Assembly: GCA_003415625.1 (NCBI GenBank)
Contig: PYIU01000007.1
Coordinates: 2,542,001-2,606,000, forward strand
Length of the DNA: 64,000 bases
Direction: 5' to 3'
From: Aquanectria penicillioides
Taxonomy: Eukaryota; Ascomycota; Sordariomycetes; Hypocreales; Nectriaceae
The number at the start of each line of letters is the position of its first letter. The stretch's first letter is position 1. A program made the position numbers and the translations under genes. The notes under the pieces were generated by a model. That model searched no databases and had not been told where the DNA came from. It saw only the letters and a list, made by a program, of their open reading frames with translations. Positions 46,201-57,811 of the stretch are shown piece by piece.

Positions 46201-49090
46201 TCATCCTCCATTCACACTGCCAGGTTCATCTATATTAAGTAATTTCCCATTGTAAATCCAAGGAGTAGTCATACACACCATCTTCTATAGATGTTGTGGA
46301 GAGGCTCAATAGGATGGATTCTAGAAACCAGCGTAAAGCAATATGAGAAGCTGCCGAGCTCCTTATTATCTGCATCCTTCAAAGCACAGTGCAACAGAAT
46401 AGCCTTTGTGGATGTATGATCAATGTCCAGCGATCAGAATCCTGCCCCTGTGATCAAGTTGAAACAGGTCCAGGCACGATGTGACCACAGCGCCGCTCTG
46501 AGCGAGCAGTTTGGTGCAGCACTAGCCCACAAAGCGCTCATTAAGGATTGACTTATAACATGCATTGTAAGTCTAACTGCTTGTTTCAGCACATTTCTTA
46601 AATATCCTGCCATCTGGAAACCTATAAGTGTGGTGGTGGGGCCGTTGGATCATTGTCTTGCCGTTTATAACAGGTCAATTACCCTACTTGGGATCAACCA
46701 CATGGGTTCTACGAGATGACCCCTATATAGCCCTTTCATATTTGGTAAGGGGTTGGAGATTTATGCCTCGTCAGATAGTATTCATTCTTTACGATCAAGT
46801 CTGAGGCTATCATTGACAAGGAACGGTTACCATAGATCAAATCGCCCACATATCACTCGCTCATTGATCAGTGGAAAGATGCCGAGGCAAGGGTGCAAGG
46901 CAAACATTAGTGTAATTTTATGTGGGTTGTCGAGGCCAGAAAATGCCACTGGAGAGTACAACGTATTATCATGACATCAAAATAAGTTCATTCTTTCTCC
47001 GTCATGTCTACGTAACATCCCAGGACAAAGGATCGGCGCTTAGTCAAACCCATGGCTAGAGGACGCTCATCGCCTCCAAAAACGGACGAAGGTCCACTTT
47101 TGCCATGACCACAGCGATGCAGGTGCGAGCATATGTTGTGCAGTATTAGCTGGGTAACTAATCCGCTGTGCCTCAATCCTCTCATCCTCTCCATATTTTC
47201 CACTCAGTCCATCCGTAGTCAGATGAGACATTAAACGGCTTACAGCAGGGTCGGTCCATGCCCTTTCAGCGCGCAAGGCCAAGATTCGTCTATTCGGGTG
47301 TTGCGGGACCTACAATTAGAAGATTTCGCCATCAAGAACCTTAGCTAATTTAATCAAGCCATCGTCGTTTGTCTCAGATTGGGCCACATACAAGGCCGTT
47401 CGGGTGGTTTAGGCTTGCACCAGGGTCAGTGCAGAGTTCGGCTTTACATGTTCCGCGTTGCCACGTTGGAACCAACTCTATGTTCATGGCTACACGAGAC
47501 GCACTGTGACAAGGCAGCCTTCCCAATCTATTGTTGGACATTATTAGTGACTTCAGACGCAGTGAAGATTAAGGCTTCACCATGATGAAGACGAGAAATT
47601 CGAGAGCAATGGAAGACACATGGAATCAAGTATAGTTACCAAGTAATGTCAAAACAAGAAATCCGCTAAGCCCAACAGTTGGCGATCTAAGCCCTCCTAC
47701 CCTTGGCAAAGAGATTAGAGTTGGCCAGCATGAACAAGTGCCGAAAACTCCCTGCAGTGCCAGGGAATCCTACTGCATCCTTGTCACAACGTAGAACCAA
47801 CACATTTTCCCCACGTACCTAGCCGCAGTGGTTTTAATGGATCGCGTGGACTGTGCACACTCATTCCGTGGGTGAGATGGACAAAGAATAGTGGAGGGAT
47901 TCGCTGCTCTGCTGGGCCGCTTATCGGCGTCTCATATATGTGTAGGAGCAAAGGCGAATACCGAGACTCGACAGAATACACGACAAAAAGGGCCAACCAA
48001 CCAACACGTGCAATGTTAAGCTTAGGGATGTAGCTTAATTAAAGTATGCACATTCGTTGCCGGGGTCCTTGGCCGTTACTTGGCCACTGATCAAGATGCG
48101 CCAATAGTTTCAGTTGATTGCAGGAAAAAGGATGGAGGATTGGATAACATGTTCAATGCGTATGTTCCGAGTACAAAATGTTTCCGAGTCAGCAGCTTGC
48201 CAAGACATCAGTCGACACACGCCAATGCCTTGAGCAGTATATTATTTCTTTCTCGGGTACCGGTACCGGTACCACCGCGAGACCTCCGTCAGATATGCCA
48301 TCGGGTCGCTTGTAGAACTTTGTTTGGATATATTTCTTTTATCGCCAACATGGTCACACCAGCATCTAGACGAAAGAAGATACCCAAGATCAGGCCAAAC
48401 AACAAGCAAAAGCAACTGCGATACGGGTGCCAAAGCCAAGCCCGTGACCGCGGTGATCCGAACTTTGTTTGCTTTTTCCCAGCTGGAACCAACCTTGTCC
48501 TCAGCGCGAGTGTCAGTGCCCCTGTAATGGGACGAGGTCGTACAGAAAATCAAAATAGCACGCTTCGCCTCTGTTCTCTCTTCTATTTCCCACTTGGAGA
48601 TGAGAAACTTTTGAAGGACTTGTTCGTTCTGGAGAGGAGGTTTGGCAGTTGGTTGTGCTATCGGTGCTCGCTGCACCAAGTTTCTCCAGGTGACATGGAC
48701 CTCATGAATTAAAATTCAATTAACTCGAGAGGGTATATCGATAGAGCTCCCGCATATAAACTGACTCAGGGCACATTGGTGGTCGCCGCGCGCGCGAAAC
48801 ATGTGGCTGCTTGTGCACCGTTAGTGGTGAGACCCTGTTCTCCTGGCTTCATCGGTTTTGTCATGCCGTATTGCTTCTCACTAGCCACCTTTTCGCTAGG
48901 GCGTGGGGCTGTGCCACATCGCCGTCTAACGGCTGAGCCATTTGACAATGCCCGGACAGGAACAAGATATAAAGAAGACGTCGTCTGTTATCCGTATTTT
49001 TCAGCATTCTCATCCCTCTTGCTGCAGTCTACAGCGTGTGCGATTGGTCTTTGTTGCGCCGACTTTCGACGAGTGGCAGCCATCATCACC
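46201..49090. other. gene-poor stretch upstream of the F-box gene
   Basis: 2.9 kb with stops in all frames to about 48 kb. It may contain further unrecognisable remains of the chitinase-like relic. Frames at 46,988-47,282 (minus) and 48,080-48,712 (plus) have no family content. Three tandem GGTACC palindromes sit at 48256-48273. The F-box frame stays open upstream from 48,776. Confidence 0.5.
48256..48273. repeat. triple GGTACC palindrome
   Basis: Three head-to-tail GGTACC hexamers, each self-complementary, in the F-box gene upstream region. Confidence 0.7.
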
Positions 49091-51085
49091 ATGGCTGAGG
49101 CTTCTGCATCCGCATACGGAGACTTAGGCAGAGATGGCGGGCAGCTGACGCCACTCGAGAAGCTACCGTCCCTCGTCCTCGACGGAATATGTGAATATTT
49201 GGCGCCTTTCAATGCCAGCAGGAGAAGCTTGTCTTCTTTTTCCCTCACGAGCAAGCGATGCGCCGCCGCCGCGAAGAAGTTTCGGCTCGAGCGCATTCTG
49301 CTCCGGGTATCTCGAAGGTCGGGGCTGCTCCGAGAGTTGCGCGAACTCGAGGAGATCCTGGGGCCCAACGGCGAAGGCTATGGCTACGTACGACAACTGA
49401 AGCTCAGGGGTGGCATGCTGGGGACGGAGCCTGAAAATCAGCCTCCTCCTTTCTTTGGCGGCTGGCAGATTGCCCGAAAAGGTCCCTACGACTTCTGCGA
49501 GGTCCCCATTCTGAGAGAGAGCACCTGGGAGTTCAATCCCTCTTCCTTGCCTCCAACCGAGGAGCAGAAGCGGCACATCGAGGCTGCATGGCGCCCACTG
49601 GCCCAGTTCATAAGCAAGCTGCCGTCGTTGCAAGACTTGGTCTATGCCTGTTCTCACCAGATTCCCCCATGCATGCTGGAAGTCCTGCACCAGCATTCTC
49701 CCAAGACACGTCTCCACATGCACACGTTCAGTCTTCGAAGCCTCTACATACCAAGAGACCAACTTGATAACCACAGTATCGACCCTGACGAATACGCACT
49801 CGTCACATCCCCCAACTTGCACAGCGTAGCCGCCAAGGTTGCCGCGTTCGATTCTGACGGCCGCTTGGGATACAACGGGGATGCCCTGCTACGCATGACG
49901 GCTGGCCTAACACCAAACCTGAAGCTGCTGGCAATGTGGCCTTGGGCTCCTGGAGACAGCCTTGAACTTCGGGGCGCTTTCATGGCTGGAAAGCCTGAAT
50001 GGAGAGGATTTCATGGGGAAGGCATCCACCCTCCCTCGCACTCCAAGGGACATCTTCAGGAACTTATCTGCAAGAGCTACGATATTGGGCTCTGGTTGAA
50101 CTATATACACACCGGGGATCTCGTCTCTTTGAGGATAGACTCTGGAATGCGCACCCAGGTTCTTGATATTCTCATTCAGACTGCTCAAAGCACCGGCTTC
50201 GAAAGCCTGCGCTACTTGAAGCTAATGCTATCAAGTGACTCGCGGGGGGCAGAGTGGGAGAAAGATGCTCTCATCAGCACCCTCCTAAGATCGATACCAC
50301 CACTGAGAACGCTCGAGTTGGCGGGCGTCATAGGCGAGCATACCTTCCGCGCCGTGCTCGATCACGAAGGCGAGTCAATAAGAGGGTTACAACTCGTCCC
50401 CATCCGTGGATATCGTCGTCAAACCAAGCGTTTAGTCTTGACCTCCGATCACATCAGGGAGCTCGGGGCAAAATGCCCAAATCTCGAGCTGCTCCGAGTC
50501 CTCATCCCTCGAACCCAAGGAAACCATCAAGAAGTGGCAATTTACCGCGCTTTAGGGGGGCTACCCAAGCTCAAGCAAGTCTTTCTGTCACTTGACTGTT
50601 CTAATCACGAATTCATGAACCAAGGGGAGGATACAGCCCCGTCTTTGAGAGTCGACCTCGCAGAGGTGCCAACCGAGGTCATTCGCCAAACTCTAGTCAA
50701 CTGCGCTCTGGATTCGAATCTTGCTAGGAGCATATTCGACACCGTAAGAGGGGACAAGAGTTCCGTTGACTACCTCACGGTCGAGGTCGTCGGGGGAGGT
50801 GATTGGGGCCTAGGCATGCTGTCCTACCACGTGCAATGCATATTCCAGTGGATCAGCCGAAGCTGGATCTGCGAGTCGGATCAGAACACGGGGCAGGTTA
50901 TTGTAGAGGAGACTGGTGACGCCAGGCGGGTTGACTCTGAGGCGTTGGAAACGGACTTCGAAGGCGAAGACAATTCCCTAGACAACGACATGCGCATCGT
51001 GAAGGCCCTGTGGACGCAGCTTTGGCCAGGGCTTCCCGGCGATAGAACAGAGCAGTGGTCGAGTTTCCCCCTGACCAACATGTAG
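49091..51085 (+). CDS. F-box protein, fungal lineage type
   Basis: Intronless frame of 664 aa from ATG 49091 (CACCATGG context). The N-terminal F-box-like segment (residues ~17-60) reads LTPLEKLPSLVLDGICEYL, then SLSSFSLTSKRCAAAAKKF; F-boxes bind Skp1 and recruit substrates to SCF ubiquitin ligases. The rest is a loose leucine-rich arrangement (YVRQLKLRGGML, LRSLYIPRDQLDNHSID, GFESLRYLKLMLSSD, IPPLRTLELAGVIGEHTF, CPNLELLRVLIPRTQG) typical of fast-evolving fungal F-box/LRR-like proteins, ending in an acidic segment (DFEGEDNSLDND). The frame is open for a further 105 codons upstream without homology-like content, so I keep the downstream ATG. It sits at the right border of the gene-poor 41-49 kb stretch. 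Substrate unknown. Confidence 0.8.
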   Translation: MAEASASAYGDLGRDGGQLTPLEKLPSLVLDGICEYLAPFNASRRSLSSFSLTSKRCAAAAKKFRLERILLRVSRRSGLLRELRELEEILGPNGEGYGYVRQLKLRGGMLGTEPENQPPPFFGGWQIARKGPYDFCEVPILRESTWEFNPSSLPPTEEQKRHIEAAWRPLAQFISKLPSLQDLVYACSHQIPPCMLEVLHQHSPKTRLHMHTFSLRSLYIPRDQLDNHSIDPDEYALVTSPNLHSVAAKVAAFDSDGRLGYNGDALLRMTAGLTPNLKLLAMWPWAPGDSLELRGAFMAGKPEWRGFHGEGIHPPSHSKGHLQELICKSYDIGLWLNYIHTGDLVSLRIDSGMRTQVLDILIQTAQSTGFESLRYLKLMLSSDSRGAEWEKDALISTLLRSIPPLRTLELAGVIGEHTFRAVLDHEGESIRGLQLVPIRGYRRQTKRLVLTSDHIRELGAKCPNLELLRVLIPRTQGNHQEVAIYRALGGLPKLKQVFLSLDCSNHEFMNQGEDTAPSLRVDLAEVPTEVIRQTLVNCALDSNLARSIFDTVRGDKSSVDYLTVEVVGGGDWGLGMLSYHVQCIFQWISRSWICESDQNTGQVIVEETGDARRVDSEALETDFEGEDNSLDNDMRIVKALWTQLWPGLPGDRTEQWSSFPLTNM

Positions 51086-51923
51086 TGTCTATTGGATTGC
51101 GCAAAGGGTCAAGCAACATAAATTCTTAGATAAGTGCGGTCAAGTCTCAGCTTCCAAATAACTTTACATGTCTAGTTTGTTTGTTGTCCTGTGCCCGAGC
51201 ATGTTTGATTACACTGGACAACCAGACATAAGTCTGACATCACGACGCCGCCACAACCCTTGTCAGATGAGCAGGACAACAAACCCACTTTGGCGCAGGA
51301 GGGAGGGGAGAAATCTTGAATCAATTTTGTTCCAGACATATCACAAGGAAGAAAAATGCAACCAGTTAACTGTTATCGCCGTGTTATCACTGCAAGCCTG
51401 AGAAGGATTGATAACCTTAAACTGTGTTCACGAGGGACGTCATTTCAAACGCTCTCCTGGAGCGAGGAACATGGCTACATCGGCAAAGATCTACAACACG
51501 CCGCGGCGCAGTGTGGAGTAATACAACTTGATCGAGGTTAATACTACTATGTTGGTTCTCAGATCAGACCTAATGCGACATTCGCGGCCAGGAATACAAT
51601 GACATGCACAATCCACGTAGTCGGTCATCAAGGGCTATTTTATCAGACAGAGCACACAAAGCAATTGGCCAGACCGGGAATAACATTGCTATCTCCCTTT
51701 CAAGGGGCAAAGAAAGTGCATCCATCCTTTATTATATAATAAATTTCCTTTCCCTAACTCCTATCCGGGATTTTGCCACTACCAACAAGAATTCTGGATC
51801 TGTTCCCCTTTTAAAGGGGCTGACAAGGAAGCGTGTCCTGGGCAGGTTTTGAACGCAAGCCAAAAACAAAAAAAAATCGGGGTGAAAACAACACGGAACG
51901 CCGACGGAGAACGTAGACGCAGG

Positions 51924-52001
51924 GTGCGAGTGCGAGAACGGGTGCGGATGTGGGTGCGGATGCGGATGCGGATGCGGATGCGGATGCGGGTGCGGATGCA
52001 G
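51924..52001. repeat. (RTGCGG)n hexanucleotide minisatellite
   Basis: About 13 tandem units of the type GTGCGA/GTGCGG/ATGCGG, with the central ones (ATGCGG) identical. As the period is six, frames on both strands remain open across it. Confidence 0.85.
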
Positions 52002-52434
52002 GTACGAAACATACATGCAAAGAAGAGTAAGAAACCAGCAGCTTTTTGCGGCACGAAGGGCTTTCATCCAGCATATGCACGATTCTGTTCAAGAAGGGCC
52101 AAGAAATGTGACATTCCAAGTTCAAGGTCATGCTTGATGGATGAAGAGACATGCGAAACAGTTCGGGACTTGACAGCTGCCATGGTCCACATGCAGGCTT
52201 GGCAAGCGTACGCTCAAATTCAAGTCATGAAGCCAAATCAGAAAAAGTTGGTTTCACTTCCCCACAGCACGCGCCGAGGGGGCAGGGAGATGCAAAATGA
52301 GGTTCAAGATGTACGTCATGTCCACGGACAAGCTGGCATCAGAAGTCGGCAAAGGAAATCATCAAGACGTCAAAGGTCGTGAGCTGAAGCTAGCATCCCC
52401 AAGAAATCATGTTGCTGGTCTTTGGAATGCCCAC

Positions 52435-52436
<2 letters not shown>

Positions 52437-52464
<28 letters not shown>
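52437..52464. repeat. (AG)14 microsatellite
   Basis: Perfect AG dinucleotide repeat. Confidence 0.9.
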
Positions 52465-52465
<1 letters not shown>

Positions 52466-52880
52466 CCGCTGTTCCCTGTCCATAAGCGACGTCAAGCATC
52501 GGCTGATGCTCTCGGCTCATACGAAAGGAATCAAGGCAGGCAAAAAAGGCAGAACAACCATGGATGTCGCTCCCGCATTGGCACCTCAGAATTAATGTTC
52601 GTCGTAAGCGCGGTCGGGTCAAAGGATATACGTTCATCAAAGCAGGCGGTCCTTGAGTCGAAAGGATCCTCAAGAAACGAAATTTTTGGGGGAATGCTGT
52701 ACAGTCGGGTCTCCACAGGGAGTTTCATGCGGTATTGCTGGGCAGAATGTCAGAAGCACAAGGCGCCGTCAATCAAACCAGGTCATCTCGGATGGTTCTC
52801 TGTCCCGCGATATTCGCGAACATGAGCGCAATCAAAGTCACCCAATCATGATAGCGTGCAATCGCCGCTCATGAGAGACA

Positions 52881-54806
52881 TCACGATGCCCCAGGTGCCG
52901 GGGCTCCAGCAGGGGGGGCTCCCTGCCCACCTTGCTGCTGTTGGTACATCAGGGACTGATACCAGAGGGCAACGTAGTTTTGATAACCACCATCTGCTCC
53001 TAGTTAGTACCTCAATCAAGGGGATGGGGAGGTTGGGGAAGAAAAATTCACGTACACTGGGCATAAGGGTCCTGGCCATCTGCTGAGGCGGGTTGGGAAG
53101 GTTGGTTAGTAGCAGCACTGGCTCCCTGTTGGGAGTAGTTGTTTCGGTCAGAATCCTGATGGCCACGACCGCCACCACCTCCGCTACGGCCTCCTCCACC
53201 TCCGCTCTTTTGTCGCTGTGCCAAAGTCAGTTGTAGATCGCATAAGAAACAAGGGGATATGACATACCACTGCTTCGACCTTCTCATCAATTGCCTGTTT
53301 TGCTCGAGCGATACTATCGCGGGATCCAATCAGGGCAATCTCTCTCTGAACCTCACCGGGACCAGAAGACTGGGCCACATTGATCTTACATCCGGTGGCG
53401 TTCTGCATCTCACGGATCGTCTCACCACCTTTGCCAATGATCATACCTACGGCATCCGAAGGAACATAAATGGCATCGTTGATCTTGTCAGGACCACCAG
53501 CTCCCATGTCCCTCGGGGGAGCATCGTTACGGCCACCGCCACCACCACCACCACCGCTGCCGCCGCCGCCGCCACCGCCTCCTCCTCCTCCTCCTCCTCC
53601 TCCTCCTCCAAGTTTCTTAGCAGCCGGTGGCGCATCACCCCGGCTGTCGCTGTCGACAATTTCCATGATAAAGTCTTTGGCCCGAGCAGCTGCCTCTCGA
53701 GAGCCAATGAGGTTGACGGGGCGAAGTCCGTTCACGCTTTTGGATTCGCCGACAATATTGATGTGACATCCTGATCGTTCCTGGAGATCCCGAATGGTCT
53801 CGCCGCCTCGTCCAATAATCAGACCAACAGTGCGGTCAGGCACCATGATTTGCATATGGTCTTCGCCATCCCTAAGGGCGGCGGCGCCACCTTTGTTTGG
53901 ATCACGAGGCTTGTCGTGAGCACGGTTCAAGGAGCCCATGCCGCTGTCTTCAATGATGCGGTTGATTGCCTCCTTGACTTCAGCACGTCGATGCCGAGGG
54001 CCCGTAATTTTGCATTGACGGAAAGGACCGCCGTCAGTCGCAGCGAGGAACTGAACACGGCAGTTCGTCTCGGCTTCGATGCGGCGAAGGTTCTCTCCTT
54101 GCCGGCCGATAATAAGACCAACAAGACTAGATTCGATCTGAATGGTTTCCGAGTTGTCATCTCCTCCTCCACCTCCCCCTCTCAGGGGAGATCGCTCTCG
54201 TCCGTTTCCACCGCGAGGAGAGAAAGCACGGGCGCGAGGCCCAGGAGAATAAGACCTCTCGCGCTCATAGCCCCTAGCATGCCCTCCACGGTCAGCGCGA
54301 CGCTCATCTCTGTACGGGTTGACCCCATCGCGAAACTCGTCTCGGACGGGCGATCGTGATCTAGAGCGCTTGTAGGATCGGTCAGGACCTCTCGTGTCGT
54401 TGGCGTAAACAAGAGGACGGTCATACGAGGCTACGCCTTTTTCGGCGGCGAATGCCTTGGCCTGGGCAATCGCATCAGCAATGCTGACAGTTCCAGAGTG
54501 GACGGGCCGAATGGCGCTCAAGTCAACGCTTCCACTCGCCGCGGGCGCCGGTAGGCCGCCATAGCTGGCAGCGCCATAACCAGGAGCACCCGGGGCAGGC
54601 TGGTAGGTGGAAGCAGGTTGTGTCGTAGCCGGCGGCGGGGGGTAGGCCTGGCCAGCAGTACCAGGCGGCGTCTGGGACGGGGTGGACGCTGGGGGTCGCT
54701 GCGACGCTGGAGTCACGGTTAGGAGGTGTTCGTTGAACCCAGTTTGGTGAGGTAACATACCCAATGCGGCCAGGATGCTCTGGATGTCAGGGCGTGGTTC
54801 AGCCAT
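52881..54806 (-). CDS. three-KH-domain RNA-binding protein (FUBP-like)
   Basis: About 585 aa. Minus-strand exons are 54806-54761, 54706-53268, 53215-53056 and 52993-52881. The N-terminus (MAEPRPDIQSILAALA) leads into a Pro/Ala/Gln-rich stretch, then an Arg/Ser/Asp region (YKRSRSRSPVRDEFRDG, ERERSYSPGPR) like splicing regulators. Three KH domains follow with GxxG loops: LIIGRQGENLRRI, LIIGRGGETIRDL and MIIGKGGETIREM. A long poly-Gly linker separates KH2 and KH3. The tail has RGG-like and QYGGYQNYVALWYQ segments, a pattern known from FUBP/KSRP-type proteins that bind single-stranded RNA or DNA. The first intron (54707-54760) is exactly 54 nt without a stop, so retention adds 18 aa in frame. It is divergent from HAS1, with starts 1.15 kb apart. 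Exact targets unknown. Confidence 0.9.
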
Positions 54807-55960
54807 TGCTGCCACTTGTTGTGGGGGGCGAAGAGATTGAGGGCGCCTGGTGTCGAGGACGCTGGCACAGCAAGCGTAGAGTCGACGTGAGGAGCGGCGC
54901 AGTGAGGAAGATCCAGCTGTTGCGGTCACAAAGGGCTCACGGCTCGTGTGTTAATACACAGGCGACAACCACCAAGAGGGTGATCGGATGGTAGAAGTTG
55001 TGATGGGTGGCTGACAGCTTGGTCACAATTTTCTTTGTCGAAGTGACAGTCAGGATGTTTGCGCCACGCTCACACAAAGGGCTTGCACGGTGATCACGTG
55101 TGGCAACCGCGACAAACCAATCACTTGAAGCGATACAGACGGGCGCGGCGACGCAAAGGAAGGAGATGCCCGCGTCAGGACGAGGTCGTGAAGCGGCTGA
55201 GGCGAATGCCAGAAGGGGAATCTCGAGTAGGAAGAAATGGTTGAGGTGACCCGAGCATTTCAGGGTACCAGGACAAGATGCCGCTATTTTTTTCGAGGGG
55301 CGTGACTCGGGACTAAGCCCGTCTGGGACAAAGCTGGACGTGCATAAATTGGGTCCGCGGTCTTCGCACCTTTTCTCTGCTGTCGCAGTCGGAGGACGCG
55401 GCGAGCCCTGAGCCAAAGAGTGGGCGTCGTTGGTGAATGGCGCACAAGTTGAGGCAAAAAGCAAACACACATCCCACGATGACCAATTTTTGCCAGCTTC
55501 TGGTTGGCTTTTTTTGCCCCTGAAATGTCTCTACACTGCTCATCGGTCGTTAAATGAAAGTCGATCATCTCCGGACCGTTACTTACGGACAGCCCTTCAG
55601 CCTTATTAGGCCCCCGTCCCCTGTAGTCACCTGATTTTCAAGGTCACCGGTGACCGTCGTCGGCGTCCCTGGGACGCAGCACAGAACCGCCCTGGCGCTA
55701 AACCTAATCAGTTAAACGTCAATGAAGCATTTGCCGTCGATCCACTGTAGTCTGTGGGGGGGCTGGAAAAGTCGATTGCTAACTTACATGGTTACAACCA
55801 GGTGGTGCTTATTCGTCTAGAAGCCCGGCGCAGGAACAACTATAGGTCCGTTATCAGAGAACCCACTCAGACTTTTTTTTTTGCGATAAGAAAATTTCCT
55901 AGCATCCAGCGCCGCCGCCCATTGACCGATCGAATATCGCAGTATCCCACCACGGCCAAA
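54807..55960. other. divergent promoter region KH protein / HAS1
   Basis: 1.15 kb shared by the minus-strand KH gene and the plus-strand HAS1 gene. The 200 bp before the HAS1 ATG hold a T10 run (55,873) and remain open in the HAS1 frame. No gene is seen. Confidence 0.6.
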
Positions 55961-57811
55961 ATGGATTTCGCAGGCAGCAAGAAGCGCAAGTTTAAGGACT
56001 CCAATGGGGTCAAGGCGGCTAATGGAAGGAGAGCCACCCCCAGCGTTCCTAAAAAGTCAAAGAAAGTCAAGCGCGCCGAGCCCGAGGAGGAGCCAGAACC
56101 CCGCGATGAGCCTGAGGTCGAGCCCTCAAGCGACGAGGAGGATGAAGACAATGTCGAGGCCGACAGCGATGAGGAGGCCGAAGACAACGACAAGGAGTCT
56201 GGAGATGAGGACGAGGATGAGGATGATGACGACGAGGTGAAAGGAGACGAGGACGATGCCAACACAGACCTTCCCGACGGCGGAAAGCTCACACTACCTC
56301 CCGCCGCTGGCGCAGAGGCGCAATCCTTCAGCGAGCTCAAGCTCTCCGACAAGACCATGAAGGCGATTGAAGAGATGGGCTTCACCAAGATGACAGAAAT
56401 CCAGCGAAGAGGTATCCCTCCTTCTCTGGCTGGTCGCGATGTCCTTGGTGCTGCCAAGACTGGTTCCGGAAAGACTTTGGCATTCTTGATCCCCGTTGTC
56501 GAGATGCTGTGTTCTCTTCGCTTCAAGCCCCGCAACGGCACTGGTGTCATTGTCGTGTCGCCTACCCGTGAGCTGGCTCTTCAGATCTTTGGAGTTGCCC
56601 GAGAGCTCATGGCCCACCACTCCCAGACATACGGCATCGTCATCGGCGGCGCCAACCGACGGGCTGAGGCTGATAAGCTGTCCAAGGGTGTCAACCTTCT
56701 GATCGCCACGCCTGGCCGACTCCTCGATCACCTTCAGAACACCCCTTTCGTCTTCAAGAACCTCAAGTCTTTGGTCATTGACGAGGCCGATCGAATTCTC
56801 GAGATTGGTTTCGAGGACGAAATGCGACAAATCATCAAGATCCTCCCCAAGGAGGACCGACAGACCATGCTCTTCTCAGCAACTCAAACCACCAAGGTCG
56901 AGGATCTCGCCCGCATCTCTCTGCGACCTGGTCCCCTATACATCAACGTCGATGAGGAGAAGCAGTACAGCACAGTCGAAGGTCTCGAGCAGGGCTACGT
57001 CCTGTGCGAAGCCGACAAGCGATTCCTGCTCCTTTTCTCCTTTTTGAAGCGCAACCTCAAGAAGAAGGTCATTGTTTTCTTCAGCAGTTGTGCGTGTGTC
57101 AAATATCACGCCGAGTTGCTCAACTACATCGACCTCCCTGTTCTCGACCTCCATGGAAAACAGAAGCAGCAGAAGCGTACCAACACCTTTTTCGAGTTTT
57201 GCAATGCCAAGCAGGGTACTCTGATCTGCACCGATGTGGCCGCTCGTGGTCTCGATGTAAGTAACACCATGTTGATCGATTCTTTGAGAACGCGACGCTA
57301 ACCATCATGATAGATCCCCGCTGTTGACTGGATCGTCCAGTTTGACCCTCCGGATGACCCTCGCGATTACATTCACCGAGTCGGTCGAACCGCTCGTGGT
57401 AACAACACCAAGGGCCGATCCCTCATGTTCCTGCAGCCCAACGAGGTTGGCTTCCTTTCACACCTCAAGGCGGCTCGCGTGCCTGTCGTCGAGTTCGACT
57501 TCCCCGCCAACAAGATTGTCAACGTGCAGTCGCAGCTGGAGAAGCTCATCAGCCAGAACTACTACCTCAACAAGAGCGCCAAGGACGGTTACCGCAGCTA
57601 CCTGCACGCCTACGCGTCGCACTCGCTGCGAAGCGTCTTCGACATCAACAAGCTGGACCTCGCCAAGGTGGCCAAGAGCTTCGGCTTCTCGACCCCCCCT
57701 CGCGTCGACATTACTCTGGGCGCCAGCATGAGCAGGGATAAGAAGCAGCAGGGCCGGAGGGCATACGGCAGCCAGCCTAGACAGCAAAAGAAGGGCAAGT
57801 TCACCAGGTAA
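55961..57811 (+). CDS. HAS1: DEAD-box RNA helicase Has1, ribosome biogenesis
   Basis: Nucleolar ATP-dependent RNA helicase needed for 18S rRNA maturation and 60S assembly. Exons 55961-57256 and 57314-57811 encode 597 aa. The first ~115 residues are a charged tail ([18 protein letters not shown], then long Glu/Asp runs). The core carries a Q-motif segment ([14 protein letters not shown]), motif [10 protein letters not shown], Ia [20 protein letters not shown] ([17 protein letters not shown]), SAT, and in domain 2 [24 protein letters not shown] across the intron, and HRVGRTARG. The C-terminus has the DUF4217-type region ([20 protein letters not shown]) and a basic end. [16 protein letters not shown] text ([15 protein letters not shown]) is typical of Has1 over other DEAD proteins. 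ATG 55961 starts the conserved [10 protein letters not shown]. Confidence 0.95.

Larger units (their letters stand above)
51086..52880. other. convergent intergenic region with minisatellite
   Basis: Between the F-box gene and the KH-domain gene. It contains a hexamer minisatellite (51,924-52,001) and an (AG)14 tract (52,437-52,464). The frames that cross the minisatellite owe their openness to the six-base period. No gene is supported. Confidence 0.55.

Noticed and set aside
48080..48712. 210-codon plus-strand frame upstream of the F-box gene
   Set aside because: Mixed composition without domain features, with competing frames on the opposite strand. Not enough to call a gene.
51849..52382. 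177-codon frame across the hexamer minisatellite
   Set aside because: Openness follows from the six-base repeat; the remainder has no domain.
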